Source: Methylocystis iwaonis
Lineage (GTDB): Bacteria > Pseudomonadota > Alphaproteobacteria > Rhizobiales > Beijerinckiaceae
Direction: 5' to 3'
NCBI RefSeq assembly: GCF_027925385.1
Contig: NZ_AP027142.1
Span: 2,152,001-2,216,000 of the forward strand
Length of the DNA: 64,000 nt
This document shows positions 27,627-34,911 of the stretch, in pieces. Position numbers and translations under genes: made by a program. Positions within the stretch are counted from its first letter, which is position 1, and each line of letters starts with the position of its first letter. The notes under the pieces are model-generated. The model searched no databases. It was not told where the DNA came from and was given only the letters and a program-made list of their open reading frames with translations.

Positions 27627-28661
27627 TCAGTTCAGGGCCTGGCGCATCGGCGGCACGGGAGCCGCGGCATGATCGCGGCTGAAGGAGGCCGGCCGCACGG
27701 GCGGCAGGGGCGCGGCCTGGAAGGCTTTCATCCTGTCCTCCGACGGAGCCGCTGTTTTGACCCCATGAATGGAGGATACTGAACCGCCGTCCGTCAGATT
27801 CGACGCGCCTTGGGCGTCGCTCGCAGATTGTTCGTATCGTGACGCCGTCTGTGTCTCGGGCAACGGCTCCGGACGGGCGTCCGGGGCATAAGCCATCATC
27901 TCCGCACTTTCCCCGGTCGCAGGAGAGACAGGGGCGTCATTGACGACCGGGCGGACTGGCTCCGGCTCGCGTTGAACGAGCGCCGCTGAACGAACCGGCT
28001 CCTGCTTCGAGGCGACCATGATCGGAGCGCCGCCATCGAGGGTGGCCGGCTGCCTGTCGTCGCGCAGCGTGGCGAGGAGCCGAGCGTCGTCGTCGCCGGC
28101 GAGATCGGCCTTGCCGACCCATTCCACCTTCACCCGCGCCGTGCCGACCGAGCGGAAATCGAGCGCCTCGGCGACGCGTTGCGAAACATCCATGACGCGG
28201 CCGCCGTGATAGGGACCGCGATCGTTCACGCGCACCACGATCGAGCGCATATTCTTGAGATTGGTGACGCGGGCGTAGCTCGGCAGCGGCATGGTCGGAT
28301 GGGCGGCCGAGATCGATTCGCGGTCGAAGACCTCGCCATTGGCCGTGCGGCGGCCGTGAAAGTCCGAACCGTACCAAGAGGCCGTGCCGACGGCGGCCAA
28401 GGGCCTTTCGCTCGGATAATAAGTCTGGCCGGCGATCTTATAGGGCTTGCCGACCATATAATTGCCGCCGCCTTTCGGAACCTCCTCGCCATCCGCGACG
28501 ACTCGCGGGCTCGGCCGCACCCCATAACGGGGATCGACGCCGCTCGAACCGACGCCGCCGGCGTAGCGCGGCGAGCTGGTGGAGGAGCAGCCAGCCAGGG
28601 CCGCGAGTGAGAGCAGGAAAAGCGATTTGCGCAGGGAGCCGACTGTCGGCTGGAACTTCAT
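27627..28661 (-). CDS. rlpA: RlpA-like septal lytic transglycosylase lipoprotein
   Basis: This 344-residue protein has a lipoprotein signal (LFLLSLAALAGC, lipid cysteine at about residue 25) and a double-psi beta-barrel domain (GTASWYGSDFHGRRTANGEV, later VRVNDRGPYHGGRVMDVSQR). RlpA proteins cleave naked glycan strands at the septum and poles. The C-terminal 150 residues are low-complexity Pro/Ala/Ser-rich; no SPOR domain is evident, although one is often present. The start is set at 28661 to place the lipobox normally. It lies 108 bp upstream of dac on the same strand. Confidence 0.87.
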   Translation of the reverse strand: MKFQPTVGSLRKSLFLLSLAALAGCSSTSSPRYAGGVGSSGVDPRYGVRPSPRVVADGEEVPKGGGNYMVGKPYKIAGQTYYPSERPLAAVGTASWYGSDFHGRRTANGEVFDRESISAAHPTMPLPSYARVTNLKNMRSIVVRVNDRGPYHGGRVMDVSQRVAEALDFRSVGTARVKVEWVGKADLAGDDDARLLATLRDDRQPATLDGGAPIMVASKQEPVRSAALVQREPEPVRPVVNDAPVSPATGESAEMMAYAPDARPEPLPETQTASRYEQSASDAQGASNLTDGGSVSSIHGVKTAAPSEDRMKAFQAAPLPPVRPASFSRDHAAAPVPPMRQALN

Positions 28662-28994
28662 CAACAAACGCCCATGCTCCCGAAACGCGGCAGATCGCAT
28701 TGGAACGGTCCTTCCCGGGAGCGACGGCGGCAGCCGCGTCTCCCGACTGATCGCCCCTTCGACAGCGCCCGCAGGCGTTTCTCGAAATGGCGCGCATGAC
28801 GTTGATTCGTCATACGTTGCGATCGTCGGGAGTTTCTCCCTTAAATTTGAACTTGCCGTTAACGACAAGATTGAGCGGCGGCGAGTTGGGGGCGGGATCG
28901 GGGCGAAAATGGGGCCATGCACACATGCAGGCCCCTCCCTGTCTGTTTTGAGACAGCCTGTGGCGGCGAAGCCACACCTCGGCCGGACTCCCGC
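28662..28994. other. Gene-free stretch between recJ and rlpA
   Basis: I see no gene in these 333 bp. A short hairpin CTGTCTGTTTTGAGACAG lies near 28948 and a second, GTGGCGGCGAAGCCAC, near 28960, just beyond the recJ stop. The part around 28840-28870 is relatively A/T-rich and may hold the rlpA promoter. Confidence 0.5.
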
Positions 28995-30788
28995 TTATGC
29001 TCTGGCGACGTCGATTATTCGGGTTTCGACCCGTTCCACGCCCCGGAACTGATTGGGCGACAGCCGGCCGGCGACATGGAAAAGCTCCCCCCGCCCCCGC
29101 AACAGCGCGTCGCCCAGCGGCGAGCCGACGACCCGGAAAGCGATGGCGTCGACCGCGACGCCGTCTCCCGAGCGCAGTCTGGCGCGGACATGGTTCTCCC
29201 CGACGATCGCCGCGTCGACCAGCCGCTGTTCGGCAAGGGCGAAAACTGGCTCTGGATTGCCCTGCCCGAATGGGCCGGCGCGCTCCACCCTGCGCAAGAG
29301 ATCGAGGCTGACGCCCCGCCCCGCGATGACGCCGTCGATGACGAGAGCGTCGGCGCCGCGCGCTGCCTCGACGGCGTCAGCGAGAGCGTCATTTAAAAAG
29401 GCGCGGAAATCGTCTAGTTTGTCTTTGAGAAGCGTGACCCCGGCCGCCATGGCGTGGCCGCCGCCTTTGACGGCGAGACCGAGATCGACGGCGCGGCGAA
29501 CCGTCTTGCCGATGTCGACGCCATTTAAGCTTCTACCTGAGCCTGATCCCGTTTCGCCATTAAGAGCAAAGGCGAATGAGGGGATGTTGAAGCGCTCCTT
29601 CAAGCGCGCGGCGACAAGGCCCACGACGCCCGGGTGCCAGTCCGATCCCTCGACGACGAGACAGCTCAGTCGATTCGACTTGTAAATTTGCGCCTCGGCC
29701 TGGGCGATCGCCTCCTCCAGCGCCTGCTTTTCTATGCCCTGACGCTCGGCGTTCAAGCGGTCGAGCTCGCGCGCAATATGCGCCGCCTCGATCGTGTCGG
29801 AGAGAGTCAAAAGCCGCGCGCCGAGCCCGGCGTCGCCGATGCGGCCGCCGGCGTTGATCCTCGGACCGAGCGCGAAGCCGAGGTGATAGGCGCGCGGCGG
29901 ACCATCCATTCGAGCGGCGTCCATCAGCGCCGCGAGACCCGGGCGGGCGCGGTTGCGCATGACCTGAAGGCCCTTGGCGACAAAAGCCCTGTTCAAGCCC
30001 GAAAGCGGCGCGACATCCGCTACCGTCGCCAGCGCAACGAGATCGAGCGCCGCGAGAAGATCGGGCGCGGGGCGCGCCGCGCCCCACCAGCCGCGCCCGC
30101 GCAGGAGCCGGGAGAGGCCGGCCAGCGCGAGAAACACCACGCCCGCCGCGCACAGCCCCCCTTGGCCGGAGAGATCGTCCTGCCGGTTGGGGTTCACGAC
30201 GATGGCTTGCGGCAAGTCCGGCGGCGCCTGATGGTGGTCGAGGACGATCACGTCGAGGCCAAGCGCGCGACCCACCTGGAAGGGCTCATGCGAGACCGTG
30301 CCGCAATCGACGGTGACGAGCAGCGTCGCGCCACGTTCGGCGAGCGCGCGGATGGCCTCGGCGTTAGGGCCATAGCCCTCGAAGATGCGGTCGGGGATGT
30401 GGAGGAAAGGCTCCGGCGCCCCGGCGGCCCGCCAATAATCGATGAGCAAAGCCGAGGAACAGGCGCCGTCGACGTCGTAATCGCCAAAAATGGCGATCTG
30501 CTCGCCGGTCTCTATGGCGCGCGCCATGCGCTCGACGGCGGCGTCCATCTCGGTCAGCGTGGAGGGGTCCGGCATCAGATCCCGCAAGCTCGGGTCGAGA
30601 TAGCGGGCCGCCTCCGACACGCCGACGCCGCGGCCGGCGAGAATCCGCGCGAGGAGGTTGTCGAGACCCTCGGCCTGCATCAGGGCCAGCGCCATCGCCT
30701 CGCCGGCGGGATCGAGCCGCGCCCGCCACGGCCGGCCGAGAATCGAGCGCTCGACGCCAAGGAAGGCGGGCGCAAGTGTTTGGGACAT
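28995..30788 (-). CDS. recJ: Single-stranded-DNA-specific exonuclease RecJ
   Basis: This 597-residue DHH-family 5'-3' exonuclease of recombination and repair has IAIFGDYDVDGACSSALLID (motif I), VTVDCGT and VIVLDHHQAPP (DHH motif). Downstream it has GFALGPRINAGGRIGDAGLG and the C-terminal DHHA1/OB-like region with GSGSGRSLNGVDIG and KGGGHAMAAGV. The ATG at 30788 begins at the normal family position; the frame stays open upstream without similarity. Confidence 0.95.
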   Translation of the reverse strand: MSQTLAPAFLGVERSILGRPWRARLDPAGEAMALALMQAEGLDNLLARILAGRGVGVSEAARYLDPSLRDLMPDPSTLTEMDAAVERMARAIETGEQIAIFGDYDVDGACSSALLIDYWRAAGAPEPFLHIPDRIFEGYGPNAEAIRALAERGATLLVTVDCGTVSHEPFQVGRALGLDVIVLDHHQAPPDLPQAIVVNPNRQDDLSGQGGLCAAGVVFLALAGLSRLLRGRGWWGAARPAPDLLAALDLVALATVADVAPLSGLNRAFVAKGLQVMRNRARPGLAALMDAARMDGPPRAYHLGFALGPRINAGGRIGDAGLGARLLTLSDTIEAAHIARELDRLNAERQGIEKQALEEAIAQAEAQIYKSNRLSCLVVEGSDWHPGVVGLVAARLKERFNIPSFAFALNGETGSGSGRSLNGVDIGKTVRRAVDLGLAVKGGGHAMAAGVTLLKDKLDDFRAFLNDALADAVEAARGADALVIDGVIAGRGVSLDLLRRVERAGPFGQGNPEPVFALAEQRLVDAAIVGENHVRARLRSGDGVAVDAIAFRVVGSPLGDALLRGRGELFHVAGRLSPNQFRGVERVETRIIDVARA

Positions 30789-31154
30789 ATTGCCGTCTTG
30801 TTGAAATGAGTTCGACGCTTGCCTGTGCAAAGGCCAAGGCCAGTCTAACCTCATGGCGGCGCTTTTGCAGCTTTTGGCCAAAAAGCCAAGCTTTTGTTGC
30901 GCTTTTGCCAGATGCCGCCTTAGGGTTTTCTCAATCTTCCTGCTTCAAATTGTCGCAATTCCGAGTTGGAGCTCCGCCGCATTTTTACGCGGCGATGACC
31001 GACCTCCAAAGGCATGACGCCGCCTCGCAATAGCCCTGAATGACATCCGGGCCGAAAAAGCCCCGCGCGCCGATCGTCCCATAACGTCGTCGCGCTTCCC
31101 TGCGCTTGTTTGCGGCCGTTCCGCCGACGCAAACGTCCCTTTGCGAGCCAAAAA
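30789..31154. other. Gene-free stretch between recJ and a chemoreceptor gene (divergent)
   Basis: This 366-bp region separates two divergent genes and must hold both promoters. Visible structures are a palindrome, CTTTTGGCCAAAAAG, at about 30871 near recJ, and a hairpin CGCCGCATTTTTACGCGGCG at 30975-30994. No operator could be identified with confidence. Confidence 0.5.
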
Positions 31155-32633
31155 ATGAAATCGTCGATCACTCGTACGATATTGTGGGCCGGATCAATTG
31201 TCGCTTCCGTGATTTCGGTCGCGACAGCCGTCGGCTTCTATCTCTTGCTGAAATTCGGCGCCGAAAGCGCGGCTGTCAGCAGCTACTGGTTGCTGGGCGC
31301 CGGCCTTTCGCTGGCCGCGGTGAACATCGGCGCCGTCGCCGCGCTCTGCCTCTTTGCCGGCAAGCGGCTCGCCGAGCCCGTGGCACGCCTGACCGCCTAT
31401 ATGGCGGCCATGGAAAAGGGCGAGACGGCGGAAGCCCCGCCCTATGCGGAGCGGCAGGACGAGATCGGCCAAATGAGCGCGTCGGTCGCCTATTTCAAAT
31501 CCGTGGTCGACGGGATGCGGACCGCGGAAGCGGAAGCGCAGACCCAAAAGGCCAAAGCCGCCGAGCAGGCCAAGGACCGTGAGAACGGCGCGAAGTGGTA
31601 TATCGAGAACCGCGACTTCTTCTTCAAAGAATATGCGGCCGGAATGACGAAACTCTCCGAGGGCGACCTCCGGTTCAGATTGGAGAAGGAGTTTATCAAG
31701 GACTATGAGGAGCTTCGGCGCACCTTCAACCTCGCCGTCGAGCGTCTCAACGCCACGATGGTCGGCGTAATCGAGACCGCCGACACGATGGACGCCAGCG
31801 CCCAGGAAATCCTCAGCGCGATCAACGACCTCTCCCGCCGCAACGAAACCCAGGCGGCAACGCTTGCGGAGACGGCCGCCAGCGTCGACCAGTTCACCCA
31901 GGCGGTCAGGGAAACGGCCGACGGCGCCGGCAATGCGCGCGAAGTGGTCCAGAGCGCCCGCGCCGTCGCCGAAAATGGCGAGAAGATCGTTCGCCAAGTC
32001 ATCACCGCGATGGACGACATCAGCCACTCGTCTGAAAAGATCAGCCAGATCATCGGCATCATCGACGAGATTGCCTTCCAGACCAATCTGCTGGCGTTGA
32101 ATGCGGGCGTCGAGGCCGCCCGCGCCGGCGAGGCCGGACGTGGTTTCGCCGTCGTGGCGACGGAAGTGCGCAGCTTGGCTCAGCGCGCGACGCAGGCCGC
32201 CAAGCAGATCAAAGAGCTGATCATGGAGTCAAACGCCAAGGTCTCGACCGGCAATACTTTGGCCAACAACTCCGGCGAATCCCTGCGCCAGATCGTCGAT
32301 CAGGTGAAAAAGATCCTCGTCATCGTCGACGAGATCGCCGTCGGCGCGGAAGGACAGTCGAATGTGCTGCGCGAGATCAACACCGCCGTGCACGACATCG
32401 ACCGCGTGACCCAGCAGAACGCGGCCATGGCCGAGGAGGTCAATGCGACCAGCCAGAACTTGGCGCGTTTCAGCGGCAATCTGAAATCGCTGACCTCCCA
32501 GTTCAACATCAATGGCGCGCGTGCGCCTCAGGCGCCCGCCAAGCCGCAAGTCCGCGCCGTCGCGAGCGCGCCGCGCAGCAGCGGCAATTTGGCGCTGAAG
32601 GCTACGGCCGAGGAGGAGTGGGTAGAGTTCTAG
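31155..32633 (+). CDS. Methyl-accepting chemotaxis protein with C-terminal CheR-binding pentapeptide
   Basis: This 492-residue chemoreceptor has two membrane helices (about residues 10-32 and 45-67) with hardly any periplasmic sensing domain between them. A HAMP domain follows, with a second HAMP-like linker, and then the signalling hairpin with its tip motif [20 protein letters not shown] and [20 protein letters not shown]. It ends with EEEWVEF, whose last five residues fit the x-W-x-x-F tether that binds CheR and CheB. With such a small outer loop, sensing is more likely in the membrane or cytoplasm. The ATG at 31155 is preferred because the membrane helix follows directly. Confidence 0.92.
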   Translation: MKSSITRTILWAGSIVASVISVATAVGFYLLLKFGAESAAVSSYWLLGAGLSLAAVNIGAVAALCLFAGKRLAEPVARLTAYMAAMEKGETAEAPPYAERQDEIGQMSASVAYFKSVVDGMRTAEAEAQTQKAKAAEQAKDRENGAKWYIENRDFFFKEYAAGMTKLSEGDLRFRLEKEFIKDYEELRRTFNLAVERLNATMVGVIETADTMDASAQEILSAINDLSRRNETQAATLAETAASVDQFTQAVRETADGAGNAREVVQSARAVAENGEKIVRQVITAMDDISHSSEKISQIIGIIDEIAFQTNLLALNAGVEAARAGEAGRGFAVVATEVRSLAQRATQAAKQIKELIMESNAKVSTGNTLANNSGESLRQIVDQVKKILVIVDEIAVGAEGQSNVLREINTAVHDIDRVTQQNAAMAEEVNATSQNLARFSGNLKSLTSQFNINGARAPQAPAKPQVRAVASAPRSSGNLALKATAEEEWVEF

Positions 32634-32642
32634 TCGATCCGC

Positions 32643-32665
32643 GGCGCGCGAAACCGTCGCGCGCC
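32643..32665 (+). terminator. Hairpin after the chemoreceptor gene
   Basis: A perfect 9-bp stem, GGCGCGCGA facing TCGCGCGCC around AACCG, lies 10 bp after the stop codon. The following bases contain only a short T-run, so it may be a weak terminator or an mRNA end stabiliser. Confidence 0.4.
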
Positions 32666-32740
32666 TCGATCGTTCTTTGAGAAATGCGCGCGCCGCCCGG
32701 CCCCGCCGTGGCGGCGCAAATCGTGTAAAGGTCGAGGACC

Positions 32741-33622
32741 ATGAGCGACGCGATTCTTCTCGAAGCCGACGGCGATACGGCCGAAATCCTGCCCTTCGGG
32801 GCCGAGCTCTCCGCCTGGCGGGCGGAAGGGATCGACATGATCTGGGCCAAGGACCCCAAAATCTGGGACCAGACCGCGCCCATTCTCTTTCCGGTCGTCG
32901 GCTGGACGCGCGACGGCAAAGTCACGGTCGAGGGCAAGACCTATCCGCTGGCCCTGCACGGCTTCGCCTGGAAGAAGCGCTTCGAGATCGCCGAGCGGCG
33001 CGCCGACTATCTGCGGCTCGTGCTGCTCGACGACGCGGAAACCCATGCGCTCTACCCCTTCGCCTTTCGCTTCGAGGTCGAGTTCGCGCTGCGCAAGGGC
33101 GCGCTCGACAATCATCTGATCGTCACCAATACCGACGCCAAGCCCCTGCCCTATGCCTGCGGCCTGCATCCGGCTTTCCGCTGGCCGCTCGCGGGATCGA
33201 CGGCCGAGCACGCCATCGTGTTCGAGAAAGACGAAGACCCGAATGTGCCGATCATCGGCCCCGGTGGGCTCTTCTCGAAGCCGGTCCGGCGCACGCGGCT
33301 GGAAGGCAACCGCCTGCCGCTCGAACCGCAGATGTTCGCCCGTGACGCCCTCTGCTTTCTGAATTTGAAGAGCCGCAGCCTCGCCTTCGACAATGGCGCG
33401 GGGGCGCGGCTGAAAGTGAGGCTCGACGACTGCCCCCATATCGGCTTCTGGACGCTGCCGCCAGCCCCTTACCTCTGCATCGAGCCCTGGACGGGATATG
33501 GCGATCCGGAGGATTTCCACGGCGATCTCTACCAAAAGCCGTCGATGCGCATCCTCCAGCCGGGCGAAACGGCGCGCCACGGCGCCAGTTTTGCCTTTGA
33601 GCGAAGCGCCGCTTCCGGTTAG
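32741..33622 (+). CDS. Aldose 1-epimerase family protein
   Basis: This 293-residue protein has the galactose mutarotase-like beta-sandwich. LPFGAELSAWRAEGIDMIWA is at the N-terminus, LALHGFAWKKRFEI carries the first family histidine, and GLHPAFRWPL holds the second. FWTLPPAPYLCIEPW carries the catalytic glutamate. It resembles the LacX-like branch, whose sugar substrate is usually unknown. There is 107 bp between it and the chemoreceptor and 36 bp to cysK, so it may be co-transcribed with cysK. Confidence 0.87.
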   Translation: MSDAILLEADGDTAEILPFGAELSAWRAEGIDMIWAKDPKIWDQTAPILFPVVGWTRDGKVTVEGKTYPLALHGFAWKKRFEIAERRADYLRLVLLDDAETHALYPFAFRFEVEFALRKGALDNHLIVTNTDAKPLPYACGLHPAFRWPLAGSTAEHAIVFEKDEDPNVPIIGPGGLFSKPVRRTRLEGNRLPLEPQMFARDALCFLNLKSRSLAFDNGAGARLKVRLDDCPHIGFWTLPPAPYLCIEPWTGYGDPEDFHGDLYQKPSMRILQPGETARHGASFAFERSAASG

Positions 33623-33658
33623 GAACAGGCGTCACTCGTTCGACAGGAATCAGATTTC

Positions 33659-34690
33659 ATGACTATCGCCCCCAGCGTCATCGAGGCCATCGGCCGCACG
33701 CCGCTCATCGAATTGCGCGCCGCCTCGAAAGCCACGGGTTGCCGCATCCTCGGCAAGGCGGAGTTCATGAACCCCGGCGGCTCGGTGAAGGACCGCGCCG
33801 CCCTCTCCATCGTGCAGGACGCCATCGCCAAGGGGGCGCTCAAGCCGGGCGGCGTCATCGTCGAAGGCACGGCCGGCAATACGGGCATCGGCCTCGCTTT
33901 GGTGGCGAACGCGATGGGTTTCCGCACTGTCATCGTGATCCCGGAAACCCAGAGCCAGGAAAAGAAGGACATGCTGCGCCTGCAGGGCGCGCAGCTCGTC
34001 GAAGTGCCGGCCGTCCCCTACGCCAATCCAAATAATTACGTGAAGCTGTCCGGCCGCCTCGCCGAGCGGCTGGCCAAGGAAGACCCCGCCGGCGCCGTCT
34101 GGGCCAATCAGTTCGACAATGTCGCCAATCGCGAGGCCCATATCGCGACGACGGGCCCCGAAATTTACGAGGAGCTCGGCGGCAAGGTCGACGGCTTCGT
34201 CTGCGCCTGCGGCACGGGCGGCACGCTTGCGGGTATCGGCATGGCGCTGAAGGCGCGTGATCCCAAGATTAAAATCGGCCTCGCCGACCCCTTCGGCGCC
34301 GCGCTCTATTCCTATTACACGACGGGCGTGCTGAAGGCCGAGGGCTCCTCCATCACCGAGGGCATCGGCCAGGGCCGCATCACCGCCAATCTCGAAGGCG
34401 CGCCGGTCGATGTCGCCTATCAGATCCCCGACAGCGAAGCGCTCGACATCGTGTTTGCGCTGGCGGAGGAAGAAGGTCTGTTGCTCGGCGGCTCGTCGGG
34501 GATCAATGTCGCCGGCGCAATCCGCCTCGCCCGCGATCTCGGCCCCGGCCACACCATCGTGACCATCCTCGCCGACGGCGGCGCGCGCTACGCCTCGAAG
34601 CTCTTCAACGTCGCGTTCCTGCGCGGGCTGAACCTGCCGACGCCGAAGTGGCTGGAAAAGCAGGTCGCGATCGACCCGGGGTTTGTGTAA
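33659..34690 (+). CDS. cysK: Cysteine synthase A
   Basis: This 343-residue PLP enzyme makes L-cysteine from O-acetylserine and sulfide. The PLP lysine is in NPGGSVKDRAALS, the substrate loop is EGTAGNTGIGLA, and the phosphate-binding glycine loop is CGTGGTLAGIG. GGSSGINVAGA is the conserved region near the end. It is about 20-30 residues longer than many CysK proteins. Its product feeds the cysteine desulfurases of the suf operon, though it is not linked to them by position. Confidence 0.92.
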   Translation: MTIAPSVIEAIGRTPLIELRAASKATGCRILGKAEFMNPGGSVKDRAALSIVQDAIAKGALKPGGVIVEGTAGNTGIGLALVANAMGFRTVIVIPETQSQEKKDMLRLQGAQLVEVPAVPYANPNNYVKLSGRLAERLAKEDPAGAVWANQFDNVANREAHIATTGPEIYEELGGKVDGFVCACGTGGTLAGIGMALKARDPKIKIGLADPFGAALYSYYTTGVLKAEGSSITEGIGQGRITANLEGAPVDVAYQIPDSEALDIVFALAEEEGLLLGGSSGINVAGAIRLARDLGPGHTIVTILADGGARYASKLFNVAFLRGLNLPTPKWLEKQVAIDPGFV

Positions 34691-34715
34691 TACGAGATCC
34701 GCCTGCTTGGCTCGG

Positions 34716-34813
34716 TGTCATTCCCGACGCGCGAGCGATCGGGAATCCAGAGCCAAACCAGCGCATTGTGGCTCTGGATTCCCGGTCGGGCTTTCAGCCC
34801 GCCGGGAATGACA
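34716..34813. repeat. Palindromic repeat, family B, full copy
   Basis: This 98-bp inverted repeat starts TGTCATTCCCGACGCGCGAG and ends GCCCGCCGGGAATGACA. The inner core AATCCAGAGCC faces GGCTCTGGATT, as in family A. The flanking phrase GAGCTGTTCAAAC follows at about 34826 and recurs after the partial copy near 41128. Confidence 0.88.
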
Positions 34814-34857
34814 ACGCCCCAATGTGAGCTGTTCAAACAGAAACGAATTAGGGACAC

Positions 34858-34887
34858 AAAAAAGGGCGCCCTCGATGCGAGGGCGCC
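34858..34887 (-). terminator. Rho-independent terminator of the TonB-receptor gene
   Basis: A 9-bp perfect stem, GGCGCCCTC facing GAGGGCGCC around GATGC, is at 34865-34887. Read on the minus strand it is followed by six T residues (A-run at 34858-34863). It lies 24 bp beyond the receptor stop codon, a classic intrinsic terminator. Confidence 0.85.
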
Positions 34888-34911
34888 AAGTTGGGGTGTT
34901 TCAAAGGAAGA

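Noticed and set aside
28662..28994. tRNA or small RNA gene in the recJ-rlpA gap
   Set aside because: The hairpins near 28948-28975 do not form a cloverleaf and no T-loop consensus is present.
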